Positions 17,490 through 26,488 of a DNA stretch of 64,000 bases are shown here, one piece after another. The notes beneath the pieces are model-generated. The model was not told the DNA's origin. It worked only from the letters and a program-made list of their open reading frames with translations, and ran no database searches. A program made the position numbers and the translations under genes. Positions within the stretch are counted from its first letter, which is position 1. Every line of letters begins with the position of its first letter. The DNA is taken from contig NZ_KQ033912.1 in the NCBI RefSeq assembly GCF_000969835.1, positions 3,185,373 to 3,249,372 of the forward strand, in the 5' to 3' direction. This DNA is from Parabacteroides goldsteinii DSM 19448 = WAL 12034. Its GTDB lineage: Bacteria; Bacteroidota; Bacteroidia; Bacteroidales; Tannerellaceae.

Positions 17490-17768
17490 TTATTTTTCGT
17501 TCATCTTCTCTATTAGGAGAGAAGCACATTTGAAATGTACAATCGTTCGCGGTGTGAGTTGAATCACATCCCCGTTTCTGGGGTTTCTTGCCGGACGGCT
17601 TGTTTGCAGACGTGGTTTGAATGAACCGAAACCGGGAATGAAAACACGGTCGCCTGCCTTTGTTTTTTCTGCAACCATTTCAGTAAAAGCATCGAGAATA
17701 GTTGTTATATCCCGTTTATTGAGATTTGTTTTTGTCGCTAATTCATTGATTAATTGACTTCTGTTCAT
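17490..17768 (-). CDS. HU-family DNA-binding protein
   Basis: 92 residues, the usual HU length. The N-terminal helical dimerisation part starts MNRSQLINELATKTNL; the DNA-binding arm has FIPGFGSFKPRLQTSRPARNP, close to the canonical GFGxF...RxxRxxRNP motif. Nucleoid-associated, bends and compacts DNA. It has its own terminator and no operon partners. Confidence 0.95.
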   Translation of the reverse strand: MNRSQLINELATKTNLNKRDITTILDAFTEMVAEKTKAGDRVFIPGFGSFKPRLQTSRPARNPRNGDVIQLTPRTIVHFKCASLLIEKMNEK

Positions 17769-17806
17769 GACTTTATTTTATTAGTTATTAGATATGTAGT
17801 TTAATA

Positions 17807-18700
17807 TTAATAATATGTTTCCATCATGCTTTTCCTGTATTCGGAAGGAGACATGCCAGTGTGTTTACGGAAGAACCGCCCAAGAGAGGACTGATTGGCG
17901 AAATTTGTTTTTACAACAATCTCCTGGATGTTAAGAGAAGAATCTCTCAGTAGCGCTTTTATTTCCAGTATGATATATTCCAGTATCCAGTCTTTCGCTG
18001 ATTTTCCGCTGACAGCTTTTATTATCGTTGTCAGATATTTAGGAGTAATACATAGTTCTTTAGCATAGAATGCAACCTCCCTGTTCTCTTTGTAATGTTG
18101 CATAATCAGATAAAAGAATTTGTCTGCAAGTTCTTTTTTATGCACATCCATTGTTGGAATATAAGGAAGGGAACTGATCTTGTATGTATTGTACAGGTCC
18201 AGATAGAGAATGCGTAATACATGAATCACAGATTCCCGGGGGTATAGGTTGGATGCAGATTTAGCTTTCGAACAAACCAGATTATAGTAATTTTCAAAGT
18301 TAATGCTTTCGCTTTCCATTAATTTGTAATGGAAGTGAGTTCGCATATAGATAAAAAAATGTGGCGAAAATCTATGAATACCGCTCAACACATCATTAAA
18401 CAATGATTGTGAAACAGAAAATGCATTTATCTTAAAATCCTGACTTGTCTCGTATATAGAAACCAGTTGTCCCGGTAATAGAATGACAAGTTCATTGTCC
18501 ATCAACAAATGTTCATGTGTGTGAACTTTAATCTTTGCACTACCTTCAGAGCAAAGCATAACCAGTCCGTATTGTATATATGACGGATACGGAGTTATAG
18601 GAATTTGTTTGACATTCTCATAGAAAATTAAATCATTTTTTATAGAATCAATGGTGTCATTATTTCCTACATGTAATTTGTTTTCCTTTAAAGACATCAC
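17807..18700 (-). CDS. AraC-family transcriptional regulator
   Basis: 297 residues (ATG 18700 or 18697). The N-terminal about 175 residues form a cupin-like ligand or dimerisation domain with no recognised specificity. The C-terminal double helix-turn-helix (about 190-295) has VAFYAKELCITPKYLTTIIK and QEIVVKTNFANQSSLGRFFR followed by the family signature KHTGMSPSEYRK. It is a lone gene with long AT-rich leader DNA on its upstream side. The target is unknown; the divergent small protein at 19132 is the nearest candidate. Confidence 0.93.
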   Translation of the reverse strand: MMSLKENKLHVGNNDTIDSIKNDLIFYENVKQIPITPYPSYIQYGLVMLCSEGSAKIKVHTHEHLLMDNELVILLPGQLVSIYETSQDFKINAFSVSQSLFNDVLSGIHRFSPHFFIYMRTHFHYKLMESESINFENYYNLVCSKAKSASNLYPRESVIHVLRILYLDLYNTYKISSLPYIPTMDVHKKELADKFFYLIMQHYKENREVAFYAKELCITPKYLTTIIKAVSGKSAKDWILEYIILEIKALLRDSSLNIQEIVVKTNFANQSSLGRFFRKHTGMSPSEYRKSMMETYY

Positions 18701-19131
18701 CCTATAATTATTTTGTGTATAAAATTAAAACATCGTTCTTTATGATATTCAGACAGTGGAAATATGGTGTGACAATGAAGAAATATGGAACGCTTATTGA
18801 CATTTTTTTTACAGACAATGCCCTGATGATTTGTAAGAACCATTGTTTATGGTGAATTGTTCATTTGTTACTTCATAAAAAATGTTGTTGTTTCTCTTGA
18901 ACGTCACCATCATTTTATCACACCCGACCAAACCATTATTTGGGATGGTGGAACGTTGAAAAAGCATGTACTTTTGAATAATTTGAAGATTCTATGAAAT
19001 TAAAGGGATGAAATTGTATGAAAATAAGAAGATGTTTGTATATTTAAAGCTGTAAAGAAACAGCAAGTAGAAGTAACTTGTTTATTCTGTAGTTATTAAT
19101 AAAAGCGAGTATAACTTTAAAGTCAAACATC
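18701..19131. other. 431-bp intergenic region between AraC regulator and small protein
   Basis: AT-rich divergent intergenic DNA. It contains two GAAATATGG copies around 18755-18790 but no consensus TAnnTTTG promoter, terminator or convincing small frame that I can support. Confidence 0.4.
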
Positions 19132-19401
19132 ATGGGAAAGAATCTAATTCACAGCAATGAGTTGCATCTTATTGACAAAAAAGAAATTCACAATGCAGCT
19201 AAGAAAATGGTAGAGTCATTGAATCTGGCAGCCGGATCGACGGGAGGTTTCGATATTTATAAAGTCGTTGAAACTTATTTCACTGATCTGGATAAGAGAC
19301 ATGCAATCAATCAGCTTATCGGTATTGGTGAAGATTGTGCTTATTATGGTGCACAAGAACAGGCAGCTGAATGCGAAAAAGCAGAAGCTGCTAATGAGTA
19401 G
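19132..19401 (+). CDS. Small hypothetical protein
   Basis: 89 residues, ATG start, own terminator. The sequence is hydrophilic and predicted mostly helical, with no signal peptide or membrane segment, and an acidic alanine/glutamate-rich C-terminus with two cysteines (CAYYGAQEQAAEC). I do not recognise the family. It is compositionally like a real coding gene and stands alone between an AraC regulator and a receiver protein. Confidence 0.7.
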   Translation: MGKNLIHSNELHLIDKKEIHNAAKKMVESLNLAAGSTGGFDIYKVVETYFTDLDKRHAINQLIGIGEDCAYYGAQEQAAECEKAEAANE

Positions 19402-19423
19402 GTAAACGTTTATTTGAAATAAG

Positions 19424-19459
19424 AAGGAGATACTTGTAATAAGCATCTCCTTTTTTATT
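19424..19459 (+). terminator. Terminator of the small hypothetical gene
   Basis: AAGGAGAT (19424-19431) pairs with ATCTCCTT (19445-19452), followed by a T-rich run to 19459. Confidence 0.85.
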
Positions 19460-19476
19460 TTGTATTTTCGAAGAAA

Positions 19477-19872
19477 TTACCATGTCAACTGCGGCAAGAA
19501 ACTGGAAAGAACGCTTTTGAGCTCCTTGATGTTGATAGGTTTCGTTACAAACCCGTTGCTTCCGGCTTGGCGGGCAGCTTCCATGTCATTCTCAAAGGCA
19601 TAAGCCGATTGCATGATGATAGGTATGTCCTGATCAAATTTCCGGATTTCCTTTAATGCATCAATCCCGTTCATTTCCGGCATTTTAATATCCAGAAGGA
19701 TCAGATCTGCATGTTGCTCCTTATAGATCTCCAATAACTCTACTCCCGTTTTAGCATGAAGTATGTTACAATGCTTTTTCAGAATTGTTTTTAATAATAA
19801 GAAATTACTTTCTTCATCTTCTGCGATGAGGATAGTGATGCCTTTGTTTGTTATGTTTTCGTCCATGATCAT
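19477..19872 (-). CDS. Receiver-only response regulator
   Basis: About 131 residues from ATG 19872; ATG 19866 is an alternative, and the frame extends only to a TTG beyond this. A single receiver domain fills the protein: acidic AEDEES, phospho-acceptor aspartate in LILLDIKMPEMNG, threonine/serine in IIMQSAY and lysine in VTKPINI. There is no output domain, so it must act by protein contact or as a phosphate relay. The three tandem sensor kinases at 22141-28633 have no receiver or dedicated regulator, and this is the nearest free receiver (inference of partnership). Confidence 0.9.
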   Translation of the reverse strand: MIMDENITNKGITILIAEDEESNFLLLKTILKKHCNILHAKTGVELLEIYKEQHADLILLDIKMPEMNGIDALKEIRKFDQDIPIIMQSAYAFENDMEAARQAGSNGFVTKPINIKELKSVLSSFLPQLTW

Positions 19873-20008
19873 AATATTCAAGTAACTTCAACAAAGTTCT
19901 GTAATTAATTTAAAATACGCAAACTTATCAGGAGTAAAAATAGATGAAAGTCAACAAATATATAGCCTTTCATTATTGAGTGAGTGAATAGGGGGAGGAA
20001 ATAAAGAA

Positions 20009-20040
20009 AAAGGAGTTGTTTTTGAAAAAACAACTCCTTT
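20009..20040 (-). terminator. rpsA terminator
   Basis: Perfect 13-bp stem AAAGGAGTTGTTT/AAACAACTCCTTT with a short loop, followed on the minus strand by a T-rich stretch; 24 bp after the rpsA stop codon. Confidence 0.88.
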
Positions 20041-20063
20041 ATATCGGTTATCAGTGATACTGA

Positions 20064-21863
20064 TTATTTACCTGAAAGTTTTTCTTTCAAAGCAGCCAGT
20101 TCTTCAATGTCACCCAGTGTAGTCTTTTCAACCGGACCAGTTACCATTGCAGAAGATTCTTCGTTCTTGTTGTTGCGTCTTGCTGACGGTTTTTTGTCAC
20201 CAGCAGGAGCATCTTTCTTAGCGCCCTTCTGTTCATCTTCGAAGATGCGGCTGTGAGAAAGGATGATACGTTTTGCTTCTTTGTTGAATTCGATTACCTT
20301 GAACTGTAGTTTTTCGTCTACAGCAGCCTGAGAACCGTCTTCTTTTACCAGGTGTTTCGGAGTTGCGAAACCTTCTACACCATAAGGCAAGGATACGACA
20401 GCGCCCTTGTCAAGTACTTCGATGATTGTACCTTCGTGGATTGAACCTACTGTGAAGATAGTTTCAAATACATCCCAGGGATTTTCTTCCAGTTGTTTGT
20501 GGCCTAAGCTCAAACGACGGTTTTCCTTGTCGATTTCCAGTACCTGAACTTCGATTTCTGCACCGATCTGAGTGAATTCGCTCGGGTGTTTGATCTTCTT
20601 AGTCCAAGAAAGGTCAGAGATGTGGATTAAGCCGTCAACGCCTTCTTCGATTTCTACGAATACACCGAAGTTAGTGAAGTTACGAACTTTAGCTGTGTGG
20701 CGTGAACCAACCGGGAAGCGAGATTCGATATCTTCCCATGGGTCAGCTTTCAGCTGTTTGATACCCAGAGACATCTTACGTTCGTCACGATCCAAAGTCA
20801 GGATAACTGCTTCGATTTCGTCACCAACCTTCATGAAGTCCTGAGCACTGCGCAGGTGCTGAGTCCAGCTCATTTCTGATACGTGGATCAAACCTTCTAC
20901 GCCGGCAGCGATTTCGATGAATGCGCCGTAGTCAGCCATAACAACCACTTTACCTTTCACTTTGTCACCTACTTTCAAGTCCGGATCCAAAGCATCCCAA
21001 GGATGCGGAGTCAGTTGTTTCAAGCCGAGAGCGATACGTTTCTTTTCGTCATCGAAGTCAAGGATAACAACATTGATCTTCTGATCAAGCTGAACGATTT
21101 CTTCCGGATGAGAAACACGGCCCCAGGAAAGGTCTGTGATATGGATCAAACCGTCTACGCCACCCAAGTCGATGAATACACCGTAAGAAGTGATGTTCTT
21201 AACAGTTCCTTCCAGAACCTGTCCTTTTTCCAGTTTAGAGATAATGTCTTTCTTCTGTGCTTCAAGCTCTGCTTCGATAAGAGCCTTGTGAGATACAACA
21301 ACATTCTTGAATTCCTGGTTGATCTTTACGATCTTGAATTCCATTGTCTTACCTACAAATACATCGTAATCGCGGATCGGTTTAACGTCGATCTGAGAAC
21401 CCGGTAAGAATGCTTCGATACCGAATACGTCAACGATCATACCGCCCTTCGTACGACATTTGATGTAACCTTTGATAATTTCGTCTTTTTCAAGAGCTTC
21501 GTTAACACGATCCCAAGAACGTGTAGCGCGAGCTTTCTTGTGAGAAAGGATCAACTGTCCTTTTTTGTCTTCCTGGTTTTCGATGTAAACTTCTACTTCG
21601 TCACCAATTTTCAGATCCGGATTGTAACGGAATTCCGCCATTGATACAACACCGTCTGATTTGAAACCGATGTTCACTACAACTTCACGTTTGTTCATTG
21701 CAGTAACGGTTCCCATAACGACTTCCTTATCCTTTACAGTGTTCAGGGTTTCGTCATACGTTTTTACAAGGTCGTCCTTGCTTACGTCACCGTAAGTTTC
21801 TCCCTTTTCATAGGAGTCCCAGTTGAAATCTTCAACCGGCTGAATGTTCTTTAAATTTTCCAT
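20064..21863 (-). CDS. rpsA: 30S ribosomal protein S1
   Basis: 599 residues. Six S1 RNA-binding repeats are visible, starting at about residues 48, 127, 213, 298, 385 and 472. The third to fifth have the typical GVFIDLGGVDGLIHITDLSW-type pattern, and the first two are the more divergent ribosome-docking type. The C-terminal tail (about 545-599) is lysine-rich and ends in a helical segment. S1 binds mRNA leaders on the 30S subunit; in Bacteroidetes, where Shine-Dalgarno sequences are weak, it is thought to be especially important. It is a single-gene unit with its own promoter and terminator. Confidence 0.97.
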   Translation of the reverse strand: MENLKNIQPVEDFNWDSYEKGETYGDVSKDDLVKTYDETLNTVKDKEVVMGTVTAMNKREVVVNIGFKSDGVVSMAEFRYNPDLKIGDEVEVYIENQEDKKGQLILSHKKARATRSWDRVNEALEKDEIIKGYIKCRTKGGMIVDVFGIEAFLPGSQIDVKPIRDYDVFVGKTMEFKIVKINQEFKNVVVSHKALIEAELEAQKKDIISKLEKGQVLEGTVKNITSYGVFIDLGGVDGLIHITDLSWGRVSHPEEIVQLDQKINVVILDFDDEKKRIALGLKQLTPHPWDALDPDLKVGDKVKGKVVVMADYGAFIEIAAGVEGLIHVSEMSWTQHLRSAQDFMKVGDEIEAVILTLDRDERKMSLGIKQLKADPWEDIESRFPVGSRHTAKVRNFTNFGVFVEIEEGVDGLIHISDLSWTKKIKHPSEFTQIGAEIEVQVLEIDKENRRLSLGHKQLEENPWDVFETIFTVGSIHEGTIIEVLDKGAVVSLPYGVEGFATPKHLVKEDGSQAAVDEKLQFKVIEFNKEAKRIILSHSRIFEDEQKGAKKDAPAGDKKPSARRNNKNEESSAMVTGPVEKTTLGDIEELAALKEKLSGK

Positions 21864-21938
21864 TCTCTAATTGTTAATACTTAAGTTTGTTTTAATTAGT
21901 AAGTTAGACATTATGTTGTCATCTCTCAAAAATCGGGG

Positions 21939-21967
21939 CAAAGGTAATGCTTTTTTCTGATATACAA
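21939..21967 (-). promoter_or_regulatory. rpsA promoter
   Basis: On the minus strand TTG (21967-21965) and TACCTTTG (21946-21939) are 18 bp apart. The 75-nt leader to the ATG is long for the window and could host autogenous control, but no structure is obvious. Confidence 0.65.
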
Positions 21968-22113
21968 TAGTTTTGCTCCGGAAATTATGCTTTATATCTC
22001 TTGCTTTTTCAGGGTAGGGATCACTTGTATCTGTTTTTGTCCGTTGGATTGCCTTTTTGTTTTTGTGTTATATAAGATGTGTTGAATATTAATATGTTTC
22101 GTCAAAATAATAT

Positions 22114-22121
22114 TATCTTTG
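22114..22121 (+). promoter_or_regulatory. -7 element of the first TPR-kinase gene
   Basis: TATCTTTG, 19 bp before ATG 22141, an exact TAnnTTTG match; no -33 TTG at the usual distance. Confidence 0.55.
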
Positions 22122-22140
22122 CACCTTATTCTTCTACATT

Positions 22141-24216
22141 ATGTATAAAGGTAGTTTCCGCCAGCATCTAAAACAGGGCTCTCTCTGTCTATATTGTATT
22201 CTTTGTATATTTATATGTATAAAGGCTACTGCAACAAACCGCACAATACGCCTGGATAGCCTGAAAGCCATCTTGTCTGAGAATCCGTCGCCGGATGTCG
22301 CTATAAAAACATTAAAAGAACTATCCGACCTTTACAGGCAAAAACCGGAAGAGGCAGGTTATCTGCATCGATTACTGAATCTCGGTATTCAAGTGGATTC
22401 TGTGCAGGCCGTATATGCAGCCGCAGCAAACCTTTCCCGTTATTATTATGATGACAATAAATCGGACAGTGTTGTTTACTGGGCCAAATATATAGATTCT
22501 ATCGGCAAAAGCCGGCAGGAGCTTTCGGATGGTTTGTTTGAGGCTTACAGCTATGTTTGCCTGGACCATCTGTGGATGGAAAATTATGAACTGGCAATGA
22601 ATGAGGCTATCCGTCTCTATAACCTGGCGTGTAGCAGGAATCATATATACGGTCAGATTCGTTGTGGTGAGAATCTGGGGCATATTTATCAGGCGATCCG
22701 CCGTGACAGCGATGCTGTCGTGGTTTTCCAGGCGGCATTGGATAAACAGGAAGAAGTGGGTAAGAAGTTAACGTTCAGTATCCGTCTGGTTTCCTATCAA
22801 CTGGAATCACTCTTGCGTATTAATAAGCTGGATAGTGCCGAGGTTTTGTTGGTTAAATATAAGAAACTGCTGGACGAACAGGAAAAAGTAAATAAAAATA
22901 CCGGTACGGTCTATCCTGTAGATCGTTATCGTTGGATTATGCATTCTTTTTATGCGGAGTACTACCTGAAAAGAAAAGATTTTGCAAATGCGCGCAAGTC
23001 GCTGGACAACGCAGAAAGGTTCGTAGGAAAGGAAACCATAAGTAATGATTTTGCCGTATTTGCTTACCTTTATATACAAGCCCGCTATAATAAGGAGGTT
23101 GGCAACTATACGGCAGCGCATAAATATATCGACGAACTGCTGGAAAGCTGGAAGACTCCCGATTGCCTGCAATTAAAAGCCGATATTTTATCCGAAGCAG
23201 GAGATTTCAAGAATGCTATCCAGGCTTACAAAGACGTAATATCGGAGACTTCCAAGATCAACAACGAGGCTTTTACCCGTCAGATCAACCAGCTCCGTAC
23301 ACTGTATGATCTGAATGACAAGGAAATGCAAGAAAAAGAGTTGGAAATCAGCCGGATGAATGTGGATATAAAAGAACACCAGCTCGTCTTGTCCATGTCG
23401 GTTTCCGTTATCCTGTTGCTGATATTATACATCCTTTATTTTTCATTCCGCCGTACCCGCCGGTTGAAAGATGCCTTGCTGAAAGAAAGGGAAGCGTTGA
23501 TTGAATCAGAGAAGAACCTCCGTGTCGCCAAAGACAAGGCTGAAGAGGCAAACCAGGCAAAAACAACCTTTATCGCCAATATCAGCCATGAGGTACGTAC
23601 TCCCTTGAATGCAATTGTCGGTTTTGCCAGCCTGCTGTCCGATTCCTCTTGTACACAGGAAGAAAAAGAAGAATTCTCTTCCATTATCAGTAATAATACC
23701 GAATTGCTGCTGAACCTGGTCAACGATGTCCTGTGTCTTTCGCAGATAGAAGCCGGAAACCTGAATTTTTCCATCCGCCCGGTCAACCTTGCCGACTGTT
23801 GCCGGAATTCGATAGATACGATCCGCCACCGGGTTGTGGAGGGTGTTTCTTTGACATTTACACCGGATGATCCTTCCCTGCTATTAAACACCGACCCCTT
23901 GCGCTTGCAACAATTATTGGTAAATCTTTTGATCAATGCCGCCAAGTTCACGGAGAAGGGAGAGATAAATCTGTCCTTTCATTCTGATCAGGGGGCAAAT
24001 GCCGTCGACCTGATCGTTACAGATACCGGCTGCGGAATACCTGCCGATAAGGCAGCATTAATATTCAAACATTTTGAGAAAATAGACGAATATAAGCAAG
24101 GAACGGGGATCGGACTTTCAATCTGCCAGGCTATTGCCGGAGCTTTGGGAGGTACAATCCGACTGGATTCGGGCTATACCCAGGGGGCCAGATTTATCTT
24201 CACTCATCCTTGTTGA
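22141..24216 (+). CDS. TPR-containing membrane sensor histidine kinase (first of three)
   Basis: 691 residues. A hydrophobic N-terminal segment (about 14-31) acts as signal or anchor. Residues about 60-390 are helical TPR-like repeats (for example NELAMNEAIRLYNLACSR and DFKNAIQAYKDVI), likely periplasmic. A coiled segment leads to a membrane helix (about 415-437) and a cytoplasmic kinase core: HisKA FIANISHEVRTPLNAIVGF (about 480-498), N box LLINAAKFTEKG, G1 DTGCGIPADKA and G2 GTGIGLSICQ. There is no receiver domain. Its closest relatives in the window are the two genes directly downstream, so the cluster arose by tandem duplication. Confidence 0.93.
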   Translation: MYKGSFRQHLKQGSLCLYCILCIFICIKATATNRTIRLDSLKAILSENPSPDVAIKTLKELSDLYRQKPEEAGYLHRLLNLGIQVDSVQAVYAAAANLSRYYYDDNKSDSVVYWAKYIDSIGKSRQELSDGLFEAYSYVCLDHLWMENYELAMNEAIRLYNLACSRNHIYGQIRCGENLGHIYQAIRRDSDAVVVFQAALDKQEEVGKKLTFSIRLVSYQLESLLRINKLDSAEVLLVKYKKLLDEQEKVNKNTGTVYPVDRYRWIMHSFYAEYYLKRKDFANARKSLDNAERFVGKETISNDFAVFAYLYIQARYNKEVGNYTAAHKYIDELLESWKTPDCLQLKADILSEAGDFKNAIQAYKDVISETSKINNEAFTRQINQLRTLYDLNDKEMQEKELEISRMNVDIKEHQLVLSMSVSVILLLILYILYFSFRRTRRLKDALLKEREALIESEKNLRVAKDKAEEANQAKTTFIANISHEVRTPLNAIVGFASLLSDSSCTQEEKEEFSSIISNNTELLLNLVNDVLCLSQIEAGNLNFSIRPVNLADCCRNSIDTIRHRVVEGVSLTFTPDDPSLLLNTDPLRLQQLLVNLLINAAKFTEKGEINLSFHSDQGANAVDLIVTDTGCGIPADKAALIFKHFEKIDEYKQGTGIGLSICQAIAGALGGTIRLDSGYTQGARFIFTHPC

Positions 24217-24325
24217 AACAGGGAATTTTTGCAGCAGAAAGTATCGAATAGCGGGAGGAATTGAAATTCATAATGACTTATGGAAAATATATTAAATAAT
24301 TCCGTCCGGTATAAATATTTATTCG

Positions 24326-24333
24326 TAAGTTTG
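24326..24333 (+). promoter_or_regulatory. -7 element of the second TPR-kinase gene
   Basis: TAAGTTTG, 25 bp before ATG 24358. It lies inside the in-frame 5' extension to ATG 24280, which favours the later start. Confidence 0.5.
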
Positions 24334-24357
24334 CCAATCGCTGTAAGTAAAATATGC

Positions 24358-26454
24358 ATGAAGACGAAAAGTCTGTTTAAAAGGGGTATAAAATTTGTAT
24401 GTATTGTAGTTCTTTTACTTTGCTCTGTTTCAGTCTTTTCCCAAAATGAGATAGGGAGGATACGAACAGATAGTCTGCGTAATGTTCTGCAAAAAGCAAA
24501 GACACCTGAAGAGAAACTTACTGTTTTGAAAGAGTTGGTTACGATCAACCGGCAGCAAAAAGTAGAAGTCTCTTTAGGCAAGGAAATTATGGATATAGCG
24601 ATGCAGCTCGATTCCTTTCCGCTCGTTTATAACACCATGGCCGAGTTGGGCCGTTATTATTACAATCTGGATATGCGTGACAGCATTTTGTATTGGTACT
24701 CTATGATCGATACGATTTCCCGTCGGCGTAAGGAATGTCCCGATGCTTTGTTCACGGCCGGAAGCCTGGTCTGCCAGAATTATTTGTGGGGCGAAGATTA
24801 TGAGCAGGCGATGAACGAAGCTATCCGGCAGGTTAATCTGGCGAATAGGGAACATCAGGAATACGGACAGGCAAGAGGCAACTATAATCTGGCCTTGATC
24901 TATCAGGTTGTCGGACAAGATAGTAATGCCGTAGATATTTTTCGTAAAGGCTTGGTCTGGTTGGATAAGAATCCGGATTGGCCCGTGTTGGAGTTGCAAT
25001 ATCTTTCGGATATGGTGATTTCGACGCTTCGCCTCGATCTGTTTGATGAATCGGAAAAGCTGTTAATGCGTTATGGGAAACTGCTCGATATGATGGAGCA
25101 GGATTATGAAACAAAAGGCTATTTCTTTCAGGTCCGTTATCATCGTTGCCTGCTGAACTCCGAATTTTCCGAACTTTATACCCGGAACGGAAAAATGAGG
25201 AAAGCACATGACTATTTGAAAAAAGCTGCGGCTTATATGAGTGACTCATTGGGCGTCTTTGTAAAATTCACCTTTTATCAATCCGAAGCTCTCTATTATA
25301 TAAAGACCGGAGATAACCGCCTGGCACTGTCTGCGATCGATAATGCGCTGGCTTTGGGCGGCAATCTGGATATGATGACGCTGAAAATGCAGGTTCTGCG
25401 CCGTAGCGGACAATTGAAAGAAGCGATCCAAGTATATAAAAAGATACTGGAAATGAATACGGCTGTTAACAATAATGCCTTCGACCGTCAGATGGCCCAA
25501 CTTCGTGTCCTGAACGATTTGAACGATGGCGAGAAACGAACCCGTGAATTGGAACATCAGGATGCACAGATCGCCTCCAGGCAGCGCCTGCTGATCCATA
25601 TTCTGGCAACGATCGGACTGTTGTTGATGCTGGTCTCCCTGCTATACCGGTTGTACCGTCGTACCCGGCGTTTAAAAAATGAATTATTGAATGAGAAAGA
25701 TTCATTGGTTGAATCGGAAAAGCAACTGCGGGTAATCAAAGAGAAGGCAGTAGAAGCAAACCGGTTGAAAACTGTTTTTATCTCGAATATCAGCCATGAA
25801 GTGCGCACTCCTTTAAATGCTATTGTCGGTTTTTCCGAGTTGCTGGTCGACAATTCTTTCCCGGAAGAGGAGAAGATCACTTTTGCTGCAACGATCAAGC
25901 GTAGTTCAGAGTTATTGATGAGCCTGATAAACGATGTACTCGACCTGTCCCGGCTTGAATCCGGTAATTATAATTTTACGATCAAAGAATGGGATGCTGT
26001 TGCGCTTTGCCGTGAGATCGCAGCGTCTCTGGAAGATAAAGCTATGCCGGGCGTAAAGTTGAATTGTGTTTCTGCAGTGGAATCTTTTCTTTTGAACACC
26101 GACAGGTTCCGTTTACTGCAATTGTTAGGACATTTGCTTTCGAATGCACTGAAATTTACCCTTGAGGGAGAAGTAAATCTGATATTTGAAACAGACCGGG
26201 AGAATAACACAGTCCGTTTTATCGTGGCTGATACCGGCTGCGGCATTCCGCTGGAAATGGCTGATAAGATATTCGAACGTTTTGAAAAACTGGATGACTT
26301 TAAGGAAGGCACGGGATTGGGGCTGACCATTTGCCGGAATATCGCCGGACGTTTTGGCGGTTCGTTATACCTGGATACTTCTTATCCGGAGATGTCGAAA
26401 GGGGCTTGTTTTGTTTTTGTCCATCCTTGCGGTTTAGAAAATAGTAAAGATTAA
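24358..26454 (+). CDS. TPR-containing membrane sensor histidine kinase (second of three)
   Basis: 698 residues from ATG 24358. This start gives a clean signal peptide (KTKSLFKRG then a hydrophobic core ending VFSQ), whereas the in-frame ATG 24280 lies upstream of a -7 box. Periplasmic TPR-like repeats occupy about 30-385, a membrane helix about 415-435, then HisKA FISNISHEVRTPLNAIVGF and HATPase boxes LLSNALKFTLEG, DTGCGIPLEMA and GTGLGLTICR. It ends shortly after the conserved FVHPC with no receiver domain. It is expressed alone or with its neighbours; the next kinase starts 34 bp downstream. Confidence 0.92.
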   Translation: MKTKSLFKRGIKFVCIVVLLLCSVSVFSQNEIGRIRTDSLRNVLQKAKTPEEKLTVLKELVTINRQQKVEVSLGKEIMDIAMQLDSFPLVYNTMAELGRYYYNLDMRDSILYWYSMIDTISRRRKECPDALFTAGSLVCQNYLWGEDYEQAMNEAIRQVNLANREHQEYGQARGNYNLALIYQVVGQDSNAVDIFRKGLVWLDKNPDWPVLELQYLSDMVISTLRLDLFDESEKLLMRYGKLLDMMEQDYETKGYFFQVRYHRCLLNSEFSELYTRNGKMRKAHDYLKKAAAYMSDSLGVFVKFTFYQSEALYYIKTGDNRLALSAIDNALALGGNLDMMTLKMQVLRRSGQLKEAIQVYKKILEMNTAVNNNAFDRQMAQLRVLNDLNDGEKRTRELEHQDAQIASRQRLLIHILATIGLLLMLVSLLYRLYRRTRRLKNELLNEKDSLVESEKQLRVIKEKAVEANRLKTVFISNISHEVRTPLNAIVGFSELLVDNSFPEEEKITFAATIKRSSELLMSLINDVLDLSRLESGNYNFTIKEWDAVALCREIAASLEDKAMPGVKLNCVSAVESFLLNTDRFRLLQLLGHLLSNALKFTLEGEVNLIFETDRENNTVRFIVADTGCGIPLEMADKIFERFEKLDDFKEGTGLGLTICRNIAGRFGGSLYLDTSYPEMSKGACFVFVHPCGLENSKD

Positions 26455-26488
26455 TCCGATTAAAAGTATGAGAGTCCGGAATATATAT

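Noticed and set aside
24280..24357. N-terminal extension of the second TPR kinase to ATG 24280
   Set aside because: A -7 promoter box lies within it and the later ATG gives a clean signal peptide.
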